Source: Chitinophaga sp.
GTDB taxonomy: Bacteria > Bacteroidota > Bacteroidia > Chitinophagales > Chitinophagaceae
Length of the DNA: 64,000 nucleotides
Direction: 5' to 3'
NCBI RefSeq assembly: GCF_017745275.1
Contig: NZ_JAGHZS010000002.1
Location: 607,859 to 671,858, forward strand
Shown here: positions 8,064 to 17,333 of the stretch, piece by piece
How positions within the stretch are numbered: the stretch's first letter is position 1
How the letters are laid out: each line of letters opens with the position of its first letter
Notes under the pieces: generated by a model
Database searches by the model: none
What the model was told of the DNA's origin: nothing
Seen by the model: only the letters and a program-made list of their open reading frames with translations
Program-made: the position numbers and the translations under genes

Positions 8064-8663
8064 ATGAATGTAACAGGTACTATTAATGAAGATATCTACG
8101 CCATGCGCCTGCAACAGGGCGATGAGCAGGCCTTTCGTTATGTGATGGAACGGTATTTTCCTGTCATCACGCTTTTTGCCAGAAGATTTATCAGCAATCA
8201 TGCCGTGGCAGAAGATGTAGCAGAAGAAACTTTTATAAAGCTCTGGCATCATCATAAACGGGTAACCAGTTTCCAATCGCTCAAAGCATTCCTGTATATC
8301 ACGGCGAAAAATGCCTGCCTGAATGAGCTGAGAAAAGAAAAGAACCAGCAATACCGGCACCAGGTATACGAAGCCAATATCGACCGAGCGGAAGATTTTA
8401 TTGCCAACGAAATCATCCGGGCAGAAGTAAAAGCAGAAATCCTCAGAACAGTGAACAGCCTGCCCGGTAAAATGAAACGGGTATTCGAGTTGGGTTACCT
8501 GGAAGGGTTGCCTAACCGCGAAATCGCTAAAGCGCTGCAGATCTCTGTTAACACCGTGAAAGGCCAGAAAGCGCGTGCCCTGGAGCTGGTGAAAGAAAAG
8601 CTACAAGGCCGCGATATTCTCCCTTTAGCCTTACTCTTGCTGGCTGCTATGCACAAAGATTAA
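8064..8663 (+). CDS. ECF sigma factor of the PUL (RpoE-like)
   Basis: A 199-residue extracytoplasmic-function sigma factor. Region 2 is seen at about residues 20-90 (DEQAFRYVMERYFPVITLFARRF and the AEETFIKLW core). Region 4 is at about residues 130-180, with LPGKMKRVFELGYLEGLPNREIAKAL and the recognition helix SVNTVKGQKARAL. In Bacteroidota this class works with a FecR anti-sigma and a SusC-type TonB receptor that senses its substrate at the surface, and all three are here in order. Unusually, two small genes (8768 and 9211) separate it from fecR. It is presumed to activate the downstream SusC operon. The short C-terminal hydrophobic tail after region 4 is common in these factors. Confidence 0.93.
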   Translation: MNVTGTINEDIYAMRLQQGDEQAFRYVMERYFPVITLFARRFISNHAVAEDVAEETFIKLWHHHKRVTSFQSLKAFLYITAKNACLNELRKEKNQQYRHQVYEANIDRAEDFIANEIIRAEVKAEILRTVNSLPGKMKRVFELGYLEGLPNREIAKALQISVNTVKGQKARALELVKEKLQGRDILPLALLLLAAMHKD

Positions 8664-8767
8664 CTGCTCATCCTTCTCTTTTTATTAAATATTTTTTCAA
8701 AAAAAATAACCCGGCTAACCCAAAATGATTTCGGTGGTGTATCTATTACATCAATCGGTTATTCCAC

Positions 8768-9214
8768 ATGAAAACAAAGGCGATTGTAGAGGAAGCGCTG
8801 GTATGCTTACTCATCTTATTATTTGTTTATGCCAGCCTCAGCAAGCTGTTGGACTTCCACGAATACCGGAAGCAGCTCTACAACCAGGCTTTCCCGGCAA
8901 TGTTCAGGCCGGTGCTGCTATGGGCCATACCGGTGAGTGAGCTGGGGCTCACGTTGTTGCTGATCTTTCATGTTACAAGAACATGGGCATTGTATGGTTC
9001 GCTGGTATTGCTGTTGTTGTTTACGGGGTATATCGCGTTAGTGAAACTGAATTTCTACCACCGCATTCCCTGCTCTTGCGGGGGCGTGCTACGGTCGCTG
9101 ACCTGGACACAGCACCTCGTTTTTAATTTGTGTTTTATGGTCGTTACGGTAGGGGCCATCCTGTTGCGGAGAAAGGGAAAGACTTTTAATCACCTGAAAA
9201 TAGTAAGATCATGA
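8768..9214 (+). CDS. MauE/DoxX-like membrane protein
   Basis: A 148-residue protein with four predicted membrane helices (about residues 8-26, 45-66, 72-92 and 113-133). It has a conserved-looking CSCGG motif in the periplasmic loop near residue 101. This layout matches the MauE-like, redox-associated membrane family, thought to handle thiol/disulfide chemistry of a partner protein. The YASLSKLLDF segment in helix 1 is typical. Its stop codon overlaps the start of the next gene (ATGA), so the two are translationally coupled. The next gene encodes a small exported protein with two cysteines, a plausible redox client. The physiological role is unknown. Confidence 0.75.
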   Translation: MKTKAIVEEALVCLLILLFVYASLSKLLDFHEYRKQLYNQAFPAMFRPVLLWAIPVSELGLTLLLIFHVTRTWALYGSLVLLLLFTGYIALVKLNFYHRIPCSCGGVLRSLTWTQHLVFNLCFMVVTVGAILLRRKGKTFNHLKIVRS

Positions 9215-9510
9215 AACAGTTAAAAAGGATGATGATAGCTGCCGTGCTGGTATTGGGCACTGTAGGAGCTATCTTTTCCGCACATGCTTCCCGGGCAGCC
9301 AGGGTAGGGCCTTCGCTGTTGAAAACATTTGGTCCTAAAGAAATATATACGGGTTTTCTTGTCACCGCTGCCGACCAGGATCTCTCACACTATACTTACA
9401 TACCACCGCCAGGCGAAGGTGAATGCACCGCCAGCGAATACGTGTGTACGTATGAGTTATTTGGTACGGAGATCCGCACCTATAACCAGGGAAATCGTTT
9501 TGGCCAATAA
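9211..9510 (+). CDS. Small exported protein, DUF6520-like
   Basis: A 99-residue protein with an N-terminal signal peptide (MKQLKRMMIAAVLVLGTVGA, then AHA). The mature part is short and ends in a region with two cysteines (GECTASEYVC) followed by a Tyr-rich tail. This pattern resembles the DUF6520 family of Bacteroidota, usually found beside MauE-like membrane proteins. The start overlaps the preceding MauE-like stop by four bases. The two Cys could be the substrate of the MauE-like protein (inference). It may be a cell-surface or periplasmic peptide made in quantity; nothing in the sequence shows catalysis. Confidence 0.6.
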   Translation: MKQLKRMMIAAVLVLGTVGAIFSAHASRAARVGPSLLKTFGPKEIYTGFLVTAADQDLSHYTYIPPPGEGECTASEYVCTYELFGTEIRTYNQGNRFGQ

Positions 9511-9533
9511 CCATTTAACCAGCTGTGTGGTGT

Positions 9534-9563
9534 GCTGCCCGGAAAACGGGCTTAAAGGGCAGC
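9534..9563 (+). promoter_or_regulatory. Nested alternative hairpins before fecR
   Basis: GCTGCCC (9534-9540) can pair with GGGCAGC (9557-9563), or the internal GCCCG (9537-9541) with CGGGC (9547-9551). The two pairings exclude each other. The element sits 22 bases before the fecR start and could be an attenuator or partial terminator that lowers fecR expression relative to the upstream genes. Confidence 0.4.
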
Positions 9564-9584
9564 CACTGCCGGCTATTATTTTCT

Positions 9585-10766
9585 ATGGAAGAAAAAGACG
9601 TACAACAGTTATTATATATAGCCGGGCTGATTCACCGGCAGCGTTCCGGTGAGTTGACGGCGGCAGAGCAGGACGTATTGGAAGCATGGCTTGCCGCCAG
9701 CGAAAGTAACCGGCTGCTGTTCGATGAACTCAGCAGCGATACTGCGGAAGCAACCACGCTGCAGGAAGTGGCGCAGGAAAACTGGCAGCCGTCGTTCAAT
9801 CGCGTATATAACGCTATCGCACAAACGAAATCGTCGTCGCGCACCAGGTCTATTGCCTGGAGCAGGGCAGCGGCTGTACTTTTACTGGTAGCAACTGGTG
9901 CACTGGCATTTTTTATTTTTAGAAAAGATAAAACCCCACCGGTAGTAGTGGCGCAGCATAAAAGCGATGTGGCGCCTGGCGGCCGTAAAGCTGTACTCAC
10001 GCTGGCCAACGGCTCCACCATTGTACTCGACGATGCGCAAACCGGCGTAGTAGCCAGCCAGGGCAAAACCCTGATAAAAAAATCGGGTAACGGACAGTTG
10101 GTATACGACGCTTCCCTGGCCGGCAGCGATGCTACCGCCTTTAATACGATCAGCACACCCAAAGGCGGTGAATACCAGGTTGTGCTGCCTGATGGCTCAC
10201 ATGTATGGCTCAACGCCGCTTCTTCTATTCGTTTCCCTGCCGCTTTTTCCGGCGGCTCCCGTAAAGTGGAAATTACCGGGGAAGCGTATTTTGAAGTAGC
10301 CCGCAACGCCTCCGCGCCTTTCCTGGTCACCAGCGGCAACCACCACGTGGAAGTGCTGGGAACAGGATTTAATATACAATCTTATCATAACGATGCCAGT
10401 ATTACCACCACATTGCTGCAAGGCAGCATACGCGTATCCACCGGCACACAAACCAGGATCTTAAAACCCGGGCAACAGACAAAAGTCAACAACAGTACCA
10501 TTCAATTGATCAACGACGCCGATACGGAAGAAGTACTCGCCTGGAGAAACGGCAAATTTATTTTCAACGATGCCGACCTGCCCGCAGTAGTACGGCAACT
10601 CGAACGCTGGTACGATGTAACCATCGACTATAAAGGCCTGAGCGGCTACCGGTTCAACGGAGAAATTCCACGAACAGCAAATCTCTCCAAAGTATTAAAA
10701 ATGATGGAACTCACCAGTAATATCCACTATAAAATAAACGACAGGAATATCTATATGACCAAATAA
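9585..10766 (+). CDS. FecR-type anti-sigma factor
   Basis: A 393-residue single-pass inner membrane anti-sigma factor. The frame is open from 9525, but the ATG at 9585 gives the canonical start MEEKDVQQLLYIAGLIHRQ. The N-terminal cytoplasmic part (residues 1-85) binds the sigma factor. A membrane helix lies at about residues 90-112 (AAAVLLLVATGALAFFIF). The FecR domain follows (TPKGGEYQVVLPDGSHVWLNAASS) and then a C-terminal DUF4974-like module (RQLERWYDVTIDYKG). It should hold the ECF sigma from 8064 inactive until SusC, with its STN domain, signals that substrate is bound. Its position just before susC is the standard one. Confidence 0.93.
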   Translation: MEEKDVQQLLYIAGLIHRQRSGELTAAEQDVLEAWLAASESNRLLFDELSSDTAEATTLQEVAQENWQPSFNRVYNAIAQTKSSSRTRSIAWSRAAAVLLLVATGALAFFIFRKDKTPPVVVAQHKSDVAPGGRKAVLTLANGSTIVLDDAQTGVVASQGKTLIKKSGNGQLVYDASLAGSDATAFNTISTPKGGEYQVVLPDGSHVWLNAASSIRFPAAFSGGSRKVEITGEAYFEVARNASAPFLVTSGNHHVEVLGTGFNIQSYHNDASITTTLLQGSIRVSTGTQTRILKPGQQTKVNNSTIQLINDADTEEVLAWRNGKFIFNDADLPAVVRQLERWYDVTIDYKGLSGYRFNGEIPRTANLSKVLKMMELTSNIHYKINDRNIYMTK

Positions 10767-10790
10767 GGGAAACAGAAAAAGCCCAAAAAA

Positions 10791-10816
10791 ACCGGAAGCG
10801 CTGGCACGCTGCCGGT
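10791..10816. terminator. Hairpin between fecR and susC
   Basis: ACCGGAAGCG (10791-10800) and CGCTGCCGGT (10807-10816) form a 10-pair stem with one mismatch and a 6-base loop. There is no T-run after it, so it may be an mRNA-processing or attenuation hairpin rather than a full terminator. Confidence 0.4.
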
Positions 10817-10878
10817 AATTGTCAGGCTAAACGGGACTTCGTATCATTAAAATCCTTCCACCTTAACATCGCAAATGT

Positions 10879-13800
10879 ATGAATTTTACCATTCATCGCA
10901 AGGATCCTCTGCGCCTGTACAAATTGATAGCAGGGAACTGCGTTATCAACCATTCCAAAGTTTCGCGGGTTATGAAATTAACTGCTTTATTATTAACAGC
11001 TATTTGCCTGCAATGCAGCGCCGTCGGCTACTCCCAGCAGGTAACTTTATCGGAGAAAAATGTGCCGCTTAAAAAAGTGTTGCAGCAAATCAGCAAACAA
11101 ATCGGCTACACTTTTTTTTATGATGCACGCTACGTCAATGATACCAGGCGGATCAGCCTGGAAGCGATGAACACCCCGCTGGAAAAAGTGCTGACAGAAT
11201 GTTTTAGCGGGCAGCCTTTTACCTGGGAGGTGCTTGATCGTACCATCATTGTTAAAAGCAAACCGGAGAAAGAAGACAATCCCACGGCTGTTTTAAGCTG
11301 GGTATTATCCGGTAAGGTCACCAATGAAAAAGATGAAGTGCTGCCCGGTGCTACCATTAAGGTATTGGGCACCAGCAAGGGCGTAGTCACCGATGTATTC
11401 GGTAAATTCCTGCTGGAAATAGGCAATGAAAATGATTCGCTGTCGGTGACCTTCATCGGCTACAAAACACAGGTAATACATCCCGGCACCGCTAAAACCA
11501 TCACCATCAAATTACTCCCCGACCTGGAAAACCAGAAGCTGAATGATGTGGTGATCGTGGGGTTTGGTAAACAGAAAAAAGTATCCGTTACCGGCGCGGT
11601 AGCTACCGTTAAAATAAGCGAGGTACAGCAATCTGCCACCGCCTCCCTGTCAAACGCCATCGGTGGCAGGTTACCTGGTATCATTACCCGGCAGTCTTCC
11701 GGGGAACCCGGCTATGATGCCGCCAGTGTATTTATCCGCGGCTTCAGTACCATCAACGGAAGCAGAACACCACTCATCCTGGTAGATGGTATAGAACGTG
11801 ATATGAACAATCTGAATGTGCAGGAAATAGAAAGTTTTTCTGTATTGAAAGATGCTTCCGCCACCGCCGTATATGGTATCCGTGGCGCCAACGGCGTAAT
11901 CCTGATCAATACCAAACGCGGAGTGGAAGGCCGGCCCAGAGTATCTTTCCGCACTGAAACTGCGCGGTTAACCGCCCAACGTTTACCTAAATACATCGAC
12001 AGTTACGAATACGGGCTGCTTTGTAATGAAGCCATGGCCAATGTTGGAAAGCCTGCCTTTTTTACACAGGAAGAACTGCAGAAATTTAAAGATCACTCGG
12101 ATCCCTATCTCTATCCCGACATGGACTGGATCAGCACTACTTTAAAAAAGAATACCTATCAAACTATTAATAACCTGAGCCTGGTAGGCGGTAACCAAAC
12201 CTTCCGTTATTTTACCAACGTAGGATTTACGCTGGTAGATGGTATTTATAAGGAAGATCCTACGGTGCCCTATAAAACCAATAGCAGCATGAAGCGCTAT
12301 AATTTCAGATCTAATGTGGATGTAAACATCACCAAAAATCTGAAGATGGATCTGAGCTTAGGTGGCATCATTCAAAACTCCAACTACCCCGGTGCCTCTG
12401 CAGGAACTATCTTCGAGTACCTGCGCTGGACACCCAATAATGCTTTCCCGATAAAAAATCCCAACGGATCTGTGCCGGCGAAAAATGGTTTTCTAAATAG
12501 GAGTCCTTACGTGGTGAGCACACAAACGGGTTATGAAAAACAATTCCGGAACAATATCCAGAGTTCTCTCGGCACCACCTGGGATCTTTCTTCCCTGGTA
12601 ACGCAAGGGTTGTCGCTGAGAGGATTGTTTGCTTACGACTTTTACAACTTCATGCGTAATACCCGTTCGAAAGTACCCGCCACATTCCAGTACCTGGGTA
12701 AAGACGCGAACGGCGTTGATAAATACCAACCGATAGGCGGAGAACAAGCCCTGAGCTATGGTACCGGTTATGATGCCAACAGGGCATTCTACCTGGAACT
12801 GTCGGCCAACTACGACCGGGCATTTGGGAAGCATCGGCTGGGAGGCCTGATCCTCGGAAACCGCCGTGAATATGTCAATCTCTCCGCAGGTACTTCTATC
12901 GGTAATATTCCTTTCAGAAGACAGGGACTTGCCTCCCGCGTCACCTATGATTACGACAGCAGGTATTTGCTCGAGTTCAACGGTGGTTATAACGGATCAG
13001 AAAATTTTCCTAAAGGAAAAAGATATGGATTCTTTCCATCAGGTGCAGTAGGCTGGGTAGTATCCAATGAAAACTTCTGGAATAAAGACGTTGTCAGCTC
13101 ACTGAAATTAAGAGGCTCTTATGGAAAAGTAGGAAATGACCAGATTGGGGGAGACCGGTTCCTGTTCCAGAGTACCATCAATAAAAATGCGCCGGCCAGT
13201 TACCTGTTTGGCGAAAACCAAACCTATCAAACCGGTACCTTCCAGGAAAGCCTGATAGGCAATCCGAACGTAACCTGGGAAGTGGCTACCAAAGCAAATG
13301 TAGGGGTGGACCTTGAATTGCTGAACGGAAAAATTACATTGACAGTAGATGCGTTTAAGGAGCGCAGAAGCGGTATCCTGATCCGCCGCGGACAAATACC
13401 GATGTCCGCCGGGTACCCAGGCGATATCATTCCTTATGCTAACCTCGGTGTAGTGAATAACAAAGGAATGGATGGCAGCCTGGAAATAAAGAACCGCACA
13501 AAATCAGGCCTGTATTATTCCTTCCAGGCCAATTTTACCTATGCACATAATATTATCATAGAAGATGATTCTCCGGTAAGACCGCTTGCCTACCAGAACA
13601 GTAGGGGACAAAGCATTGACCGGCCTTATGGTTATGAAGCCATCGGTCTTTTTAAAGACCAGGAAGACATTGATAAAAGCCCCTCGCAAACCACGTTGCA
13701 GGCGATTATCCGTCCCGGCGATATCAAATATAAAGACCTCAACGGCGATGGTGTGATCAATGCCAATGACCAAACCTTTTTTGGTTTCCCCCGCAATCCT

Positions 13801-14283
13801 GAACTGATGTTTGGATTTGGAGGCACAGTAGCCTGGAAGGGCATTGACATGAGTATATTTTTTACCGGTGCCGCCAGAACAAACCTGTTCCTGCAGGGTC
13901 GCTCCACCTTTGCCTTCCTGGATGGGGTAGACAGCTACAACGTTATGCGTGAATATTACGACAACCGCTGGAAACCTGGCGCTGACAACACCAACGCGAA
14001 GTATCCTTCTGTTATTGATCTGAAAAGTACCAATAACTATATCACCAATACCCTGTACATGAAAAACGGGAATTACCTGCGGTTGAAATCAGCCGAAATA
14101 GGATACTCTTTTAACCAGGCTTTGATGAAGCGGATAGGTATTGCCAGCATCCGGGCTTTTGTAAACGGTACCAACCTGGCTATCTGGGATCACATTAAAG
14201 TGGTGAACCCGGAAAATGATAACGGGGAAGGTACTTATCCCCTGCAAAGCAGTATCAATATTGGTGCACAGGTAAATTTTTAA
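10879..14283 (+). CDS. SusC/RagA TonB-dependent receptor with STN domain
   Basis: A 1134-residue outer membrane transporter. After an N-terminal extension and signal sequence (hydrophobic run at about residues 33-52, SAVGYSQQ cleavage area) comes an STN/secretin-like domain at about residues 55-125. It contacts the FecR anti-sigma and marks this as a signalling receptor. A carboxypeptidase-like regulatory domain (VLSGKVTNEKDEVLPGATI) follows at about 140-220, then the plug (VVIVGFGKQKKVSVTGAV to GANGVILINTKRG), then the 22-strand barrel. The SusC signatures are clear. It forms the pump of a SusCD pair with the next gene and imports oligosaccharides. The very N-terminal MNFTIHRKD leader is a common Chitinophaga-type start, which supports the chosen ATG. 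Confidence 0.95.
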   Translation: MNFTIHRKDPLRLYKLIAGNCVINHSKVSRVMKLTALLLTAICLQCSAVGYSQQVTLSEKNVPLKKVLQQISKQIGYTFFYDARYVNDTRRISLEAMNTPLEKVLTECFSGQPFTWEVLDRTIIVKSKPEKEDNPTAVLSWVLSGKVTNEKDEVLPGATIKVLGTSKGVVTDVFGKFLLEIGNENDSLSVTFIGYKTQVIHPGTAKTITIKLLPDLENQKLNDVVIVGFGKQKKVSVTGAVATVKISEVQQSATASLSNAIGGRLPGIITRQSSGEPGYDAASVFIRGFSTINGSRTPLILVDGIERDMNNLNVQEIESFSVLKDASATAVYGIRGANGVILINTKRGVEGRPRVSFRTETARLTAQRLPKYIDSYEYGLLCNEAMANVGKPAFFTQEELQKFKDHSDPYLYPDMDWISTTLKKNTYQTINNLSLVGGNQTFRYFTNVGFTLVDGIYKEDPTVPYKTNSSMKRYNFRSNVDVNITKNLKMDLSLGGIIQNSNYPGASAGTIFEYLRWTPNNAFPIKNPNGSVPAKNGFLNRSPYVVSTQTGYEKQFRNNIQSSLGTTWDLSSLVTQGLSLRGLFAYDFYNFMRNTRSKVPATFQYLGKDANGVDKYQPIGGEQALSYGTGYDANRAFYLELSANYDRAFGKHRLGGLILGNRREYVNLSAGTSIGNIPFRRQGLASRVTYDYDSRYLLEFNGGYNGSENFPKGKRYGFFPSGAVGWVVSNENFWNKDVVSSLKLRGSYGKVGNDQIGGDRFLFQSTINKNAPASYLFGENQTYQTGTFQESLIGNPNVTWEVATKANVGVDLELLNGKITLTVDAFKERRSGILIRRGQIPMSAGYPGDIIPYANLGVVNNKGMDGSLEIKNRTKSGLYYSFQANFTYAHNIIIEDDSPVRPLAYQNSRGQSIDRPYGYEAIGLFKDQEDIDKSPSQTTLQAIIRPGDIKYKDLNGDGVINANDQTFFGFPRNPELMFGFGGTVAWKGIDMSIFFTGAARTNLFLQGRSTFAFLDGVDSYNVMREYYDNRWKPGADNTNAKYPSVIDLKSTNNYITNTLYMKNGNYLRLKSAEIGYSFNQALMKRIGIASIRAFVNGTNLAIWDHIKVVNPENDNGEGTYPLQSSINIGAQVNF

Positions 14284-14302
14284 CAGCAGTAAAACGAATC
14301 GC

Positions 14303-16108
14303 ATGAAAGCAACTATCAATTCCCTGGTACTTCTGTTACTGATCATGACAGCAGTATCCTGCAGAAAAGATTTTCTCGATAAAGCGCCGGATGATGACCT
14401 CACCATTGAGCAGGTATTTGCCAATAGAGATTATGCCAGTAATTTTCTCACCAATGTATATGCGCAAATGCCCCAGGAAGCCATATGGCCGGATAACGCG
14501 CAAAACCCTTATCACGGCGCAGCAGATGAACTAAAGCAATATTACCCGATATCTTTTTGTAACAGTATGACTTCCGGCGCCTGGGATGCCAACTCAACGG
14601 TGATCAATCCATGGGCCAGGAACTTTGGCGGTTTGCGTAAGGCAAATATATTCATAGAGAATATTGACAAAGTGCCGCTGGATCAGCTGTATACACAGGC
14701 AGACAGGAACCGTCAAAAAGGAGAGGCCATTTTTCTCCGCGCTTTTTTTCATTTCCTGATGGTAAGAGTATATGGCCCCATTCCTATTGCCGACAGCACG
14801 CTTACGCTGGATGCTAATTTCAAGGCGCTCCGGCGCCAGCCACTGGAAAAATGTGTGAATTATATTGTATCACAGTGCGACCAGGCCGCTGCATTATTAC
14901 CTGCCCGTATTACTGAGGGCACAGAGTATGGCCGCGTGCCCAGATCTGCGGCACTGGCGCTGAAGGCAAGAGTATTGTTGTATATGGCCAGCCCTTTGTT
15001 TAATGGCAACCCGGATTACACCGGCTTTAAAGACAATGAAGGCAACCGCCTGTTTCCCGATTTCCAGGCTTCGCGTTGGCAGGCTGCAGCAGATGCCGCT
15101 AAAAGTTGTATAGATCAAACCGAAGCTGCGGGCTATGGGTTGTACACTGCTGCCAATAATGACCCGGTAAGAAATTACCAGGAACTGTTTTATGTCAACA
15201 ATAACAAAGAAGTATTTTTTGCCTACAACGAAGGTAACTACGATGGGTTGGATGTATACAGTGAGCCGTTGAGCCTTTCAGGATTTTCATTGAATGCGCC
15301 CACGCAGGACATCGTAGACCAGTATGAAATGGCAAATGGATTGCGCCCCATCACTGGTTATACCGCCGATCATTCCCCGATCATTAACCCACTTTCGGGT
15401 TATACCGAATCCGGTTTTACAGATGTGGCCGGGCCCAATAACCTCTATGTGGCCGGTACCAGCAATATGTATGTAAACCGGGAGCCCCGCTTTTACGCCA
15501 GCATCAATTATTCCGGCGCCGTATGGAAAACGAGGACCGGCGGACTGGAATTCTGGTTTAAAGGCGCAGACGGAAAGGGAGTGGCAGGTGGTGGTAACTA
15601 CAGCGCTACCGGGTATATGCTGAAAAAATTATCAGATCCCAATTTTGTATGGAGGCCGGTGGAGAAAACCACGTTACGTACCTGGATCTTTTTCCGCCTG
15701 GGTGAGCAATACCTGAATTATGCCGAGGCATTGAATGAAGCACAGGGGCCGGTAGCAGATGTATACAAATACATCAACCTGATCAGGGCCCGTTCAGGTT
15801 TGCCGGGCCTTCCCGCCGGGTTGAGCAAAGAGGAGATGAGGGAAAGAGTGCATCATGAAAGACAAATAGAGCTGGCATTTGAATCGCATCGGTACTTTGA
15901 TAATCATCGCTGGAAAATGTCGGAAACCATTGACAATGGGAACATTTATGGCCTGAGTATTTTTCTGGGCCAGTCGAAAACAGATCCTGCATTCTTTAAA
16001 AGAGTACCCGTGGAGCGCAGGGTTTTTCAGAAGAAACATTACCTGTGGCCCATGTTGAAAACGGAAACAGATAAGAATCCTAACCTGGTACAGAACCCGG
16101 GCTGGTAA
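14303..16108 (+). CDS. SusD/RagB glycan-binding lipoprotein
   Basis: A 601-residue surface lipoprotein with a signal peptide ending in the lipobox AVSC (Cys at about residue 20). Next comes the typical SusD start RKDFLDKAPDDDLTIEQVFAN. TPR-like helices are visible, for example GEAIFLRAFFHFLMVRVYGPIP and RSAALALKARVLLYMASPLF. The C-terminal RagB/SusD part reads LRTWIFFRLGEQYLNYAEALNEA and RRVFQKKHYLWPM. It acts as the hinged lid over the SusC barrel and binds the glycan. It begins 19 bases after susC and is certainly cotranscribed. The specific ligand cannot be deduced; the neighbouring GH172 enzymes suggest a furanose-containing glycan. Confidence 0.95.
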   Translation: MKATINSLVLLLLIMTAVSCRKDFLDKAPDDDLTIEQVFANRDYASNFLTNVYAQMPQEAIWPDNAQNPYHGAADELKQYYPISFCNSMTSGAWDANSTVINPWARNFGGLRKANIFIENIDKVPLDQLYTQADRNRQKGEAIFLRAFFHFLMVRVYGPIPIADSTLTLDANFKALRRQPLEKCVNYIVSQCDQAAALLPARITEGTEYGRVPRSAALALKARVLLYMASPLFNGNPDYTGFKDNEGNRLFPDFQASRWQAAADAAKSCIDQTEAAGYGLYTAANNDPVRNYQELFYVNNNKEVFFAYNEGNYDGLDVYSEPLSLSGFSLNAPTQDIVDQYEMANGLRPITGYTADHSPIINPLSGYTESGFTDVAGPNNLYVAGTSNMYVNREPRFYASINYSGAVWKTRTGGLEFWFKGADGKGVAGGGNYSATGYMLKKLSDPNFVWRPVEKTTLRTWIFFRLGEQYLNYAEALNEAQGPVADVYKYINLIRARSGLPGLPAGLSKEEMRERVHHERQIELAFESHRYFDNHRWKMSETIDNGNIYGLSIFLGQSKTDPAFFKRVPVERRVFQKKHYLWPMLKTETDKNPNLVQNPGW

Positions 16109-16121
16109 TAAAAATAATCAG

Positions 16122-17306
16122 ATGAAAGCAAGATGGCTATTATTGATCCTGTTCCCTTTCAGCGTAAAGGGACAGGAGCTGTATCACTTCCCAACGGATA
16201 CGGATACACGCTGGATTAGTTTTGAAAACCGCAATGGCGAAAAAGGCAACGGCGGAATAGAAAACAAAGGCGCCAAGGGACATGCCTGTGATACCTTGAA
16301 AGCCGGCGGCACTGTTACGCTGATGGATTATGAAGGCGCCGGTGTTATCAACCGGATCTGGCTCACTACTTCCCAGCGGGCAGTTATCCTGCGGTCGGTT
16401 CATATTGATATGTATTGGGATGGCGCCACCAAACCCGCGGTGTCGGTGCCACTGGGCGATTTCTTCGGGGTGGGGCTGGGGCGTAAAACACCTTTCCAGT
16501 GTGCCTTGTTTTCCGACCCGGAAGGAAGATCTTTTAACTGTTATATCCCTATGCCTTTTAAAAAACATGCGCGGATTGTACTGGTGAATGAGTCGGCCGA
16601 AACGCACCTGTTGTTTTATGACATCAATTTCTCTGCGTTAAAAAAAGCGCCGAAGGACCGGCTGTATTTTCATGCCTACTGGAGCAGTAACAAGCGTACT
16701 GTCCTCGGAGAAGATTTTGAGTTGTTACCACCTGTAACCGGCAAGGGCCGGTACCTGGGCAGCAACATGAGTGTGATCGCAGATAAGGTATATGGCAACA
16801 GTTGGTTTGGGGAGGGGGAAGTGAAGGTTTATCTCGACGGCGATAAAAACTATCCGACGCTGGTGGGTACCGGCACGGAAGATTATATCGGAACAGGCTG
16901 GGGACAGGGCGCGTTTGCACATTTATACCAGGGCTGCCCGATAGCGGATGATAAGAAAAAGCAATGGGCTTTTTACCGGTACCATATCCCGGACCCTGTT
17001 TATTTCCACACCGGTTGCCGGGTGAGTATACAGCAGATCGGCGGTACCGGCAGGGAGGAGTTGCGGGCTATTTCGAAGGCCGGCGCCCGGGTGAAACCGG
17101 TTACTGTTACTACCCCGCAAACGATGGCGAAGATCCTGGAAGATCCTGCTTATCCGGGTCTTTTCGACGAACGTTTTCCAAATGGCTGGGTAAATTTTTA
17201 CCGGTTGGATAACTATACCGCTACGGCCTATTTCTACCTGGACAAACCGGAGAATAATCTACCTGTACTGGCGCCGTTGGCGGAGCGGCTGGAAGGTATA
17301 CTTTAA
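16122..17306 (+). CDS. GH172 (DUF2961) family glycosidase, first copy
   Basis: A 394-residue exported protein (signal peptide through about residue 17, VKGQ) of the DUF2961 family, now GH172. Known members release D-fructofuranose or D-arabinofuranose units. Family traits: GAGVINRIWLTT, MYWDG and VPLGDFFGVGLG in the N-terminal jelly roll, then WFGEGEVKVYLDG and VGTGTEDYIGTGWG in the second. The two glutamates of GEG and GTED lie about 22 residues apart and are the likely catalytic pair (my inference from the family). It starts 13 bases after susD. It is one of three DUF2961 genes in this locus and is the most divergent of the two short ones. Confidence 0.85.
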   Translation: MKARWLLLILFPFSVKGQELYHFPTDTDTRWISFENRNGEKGNGGIENKGAKGHACDTLKAGGTVTLMDYEGAGVINRIWLTTSQRAVILRSVHIDMYWDGATKPAVSVPLGDFFGVGLGRKTPFQCALFSDPEGRSFNCYIPMPFKKHARIVLVNESAETHLLFYDINFSALKKAPKDRLYFHAYWSSNKRTVLGEDFELLPPVTGKGRYLGSNMSVIADKVYGNSWFGEGEVKVYLDGDKNYPTLVGTGTEDYIGTGWGQGAFAHLYQGCPIADDKKKQWAFYRYHIPDPVYFHTGCRVSIQQIGGTGREELRAISKAGARVKPVTVTTPQTMAKILEDPAYPGLFDERFPNGWVNFYRLDNYTATAYFYLDKPENNLPVLAPLAERLEGIL

Positions 17307-17333
17307 TCACGTTTACGGCTATACGTTAATCTT

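Noticed and set aside
9632..10339. 235-codon minus-strand frame inside fecR
   Set aside because: Antisense shadow of a clear FecR gene; Ser/Ala/Cys-rich, low-complexity translation.
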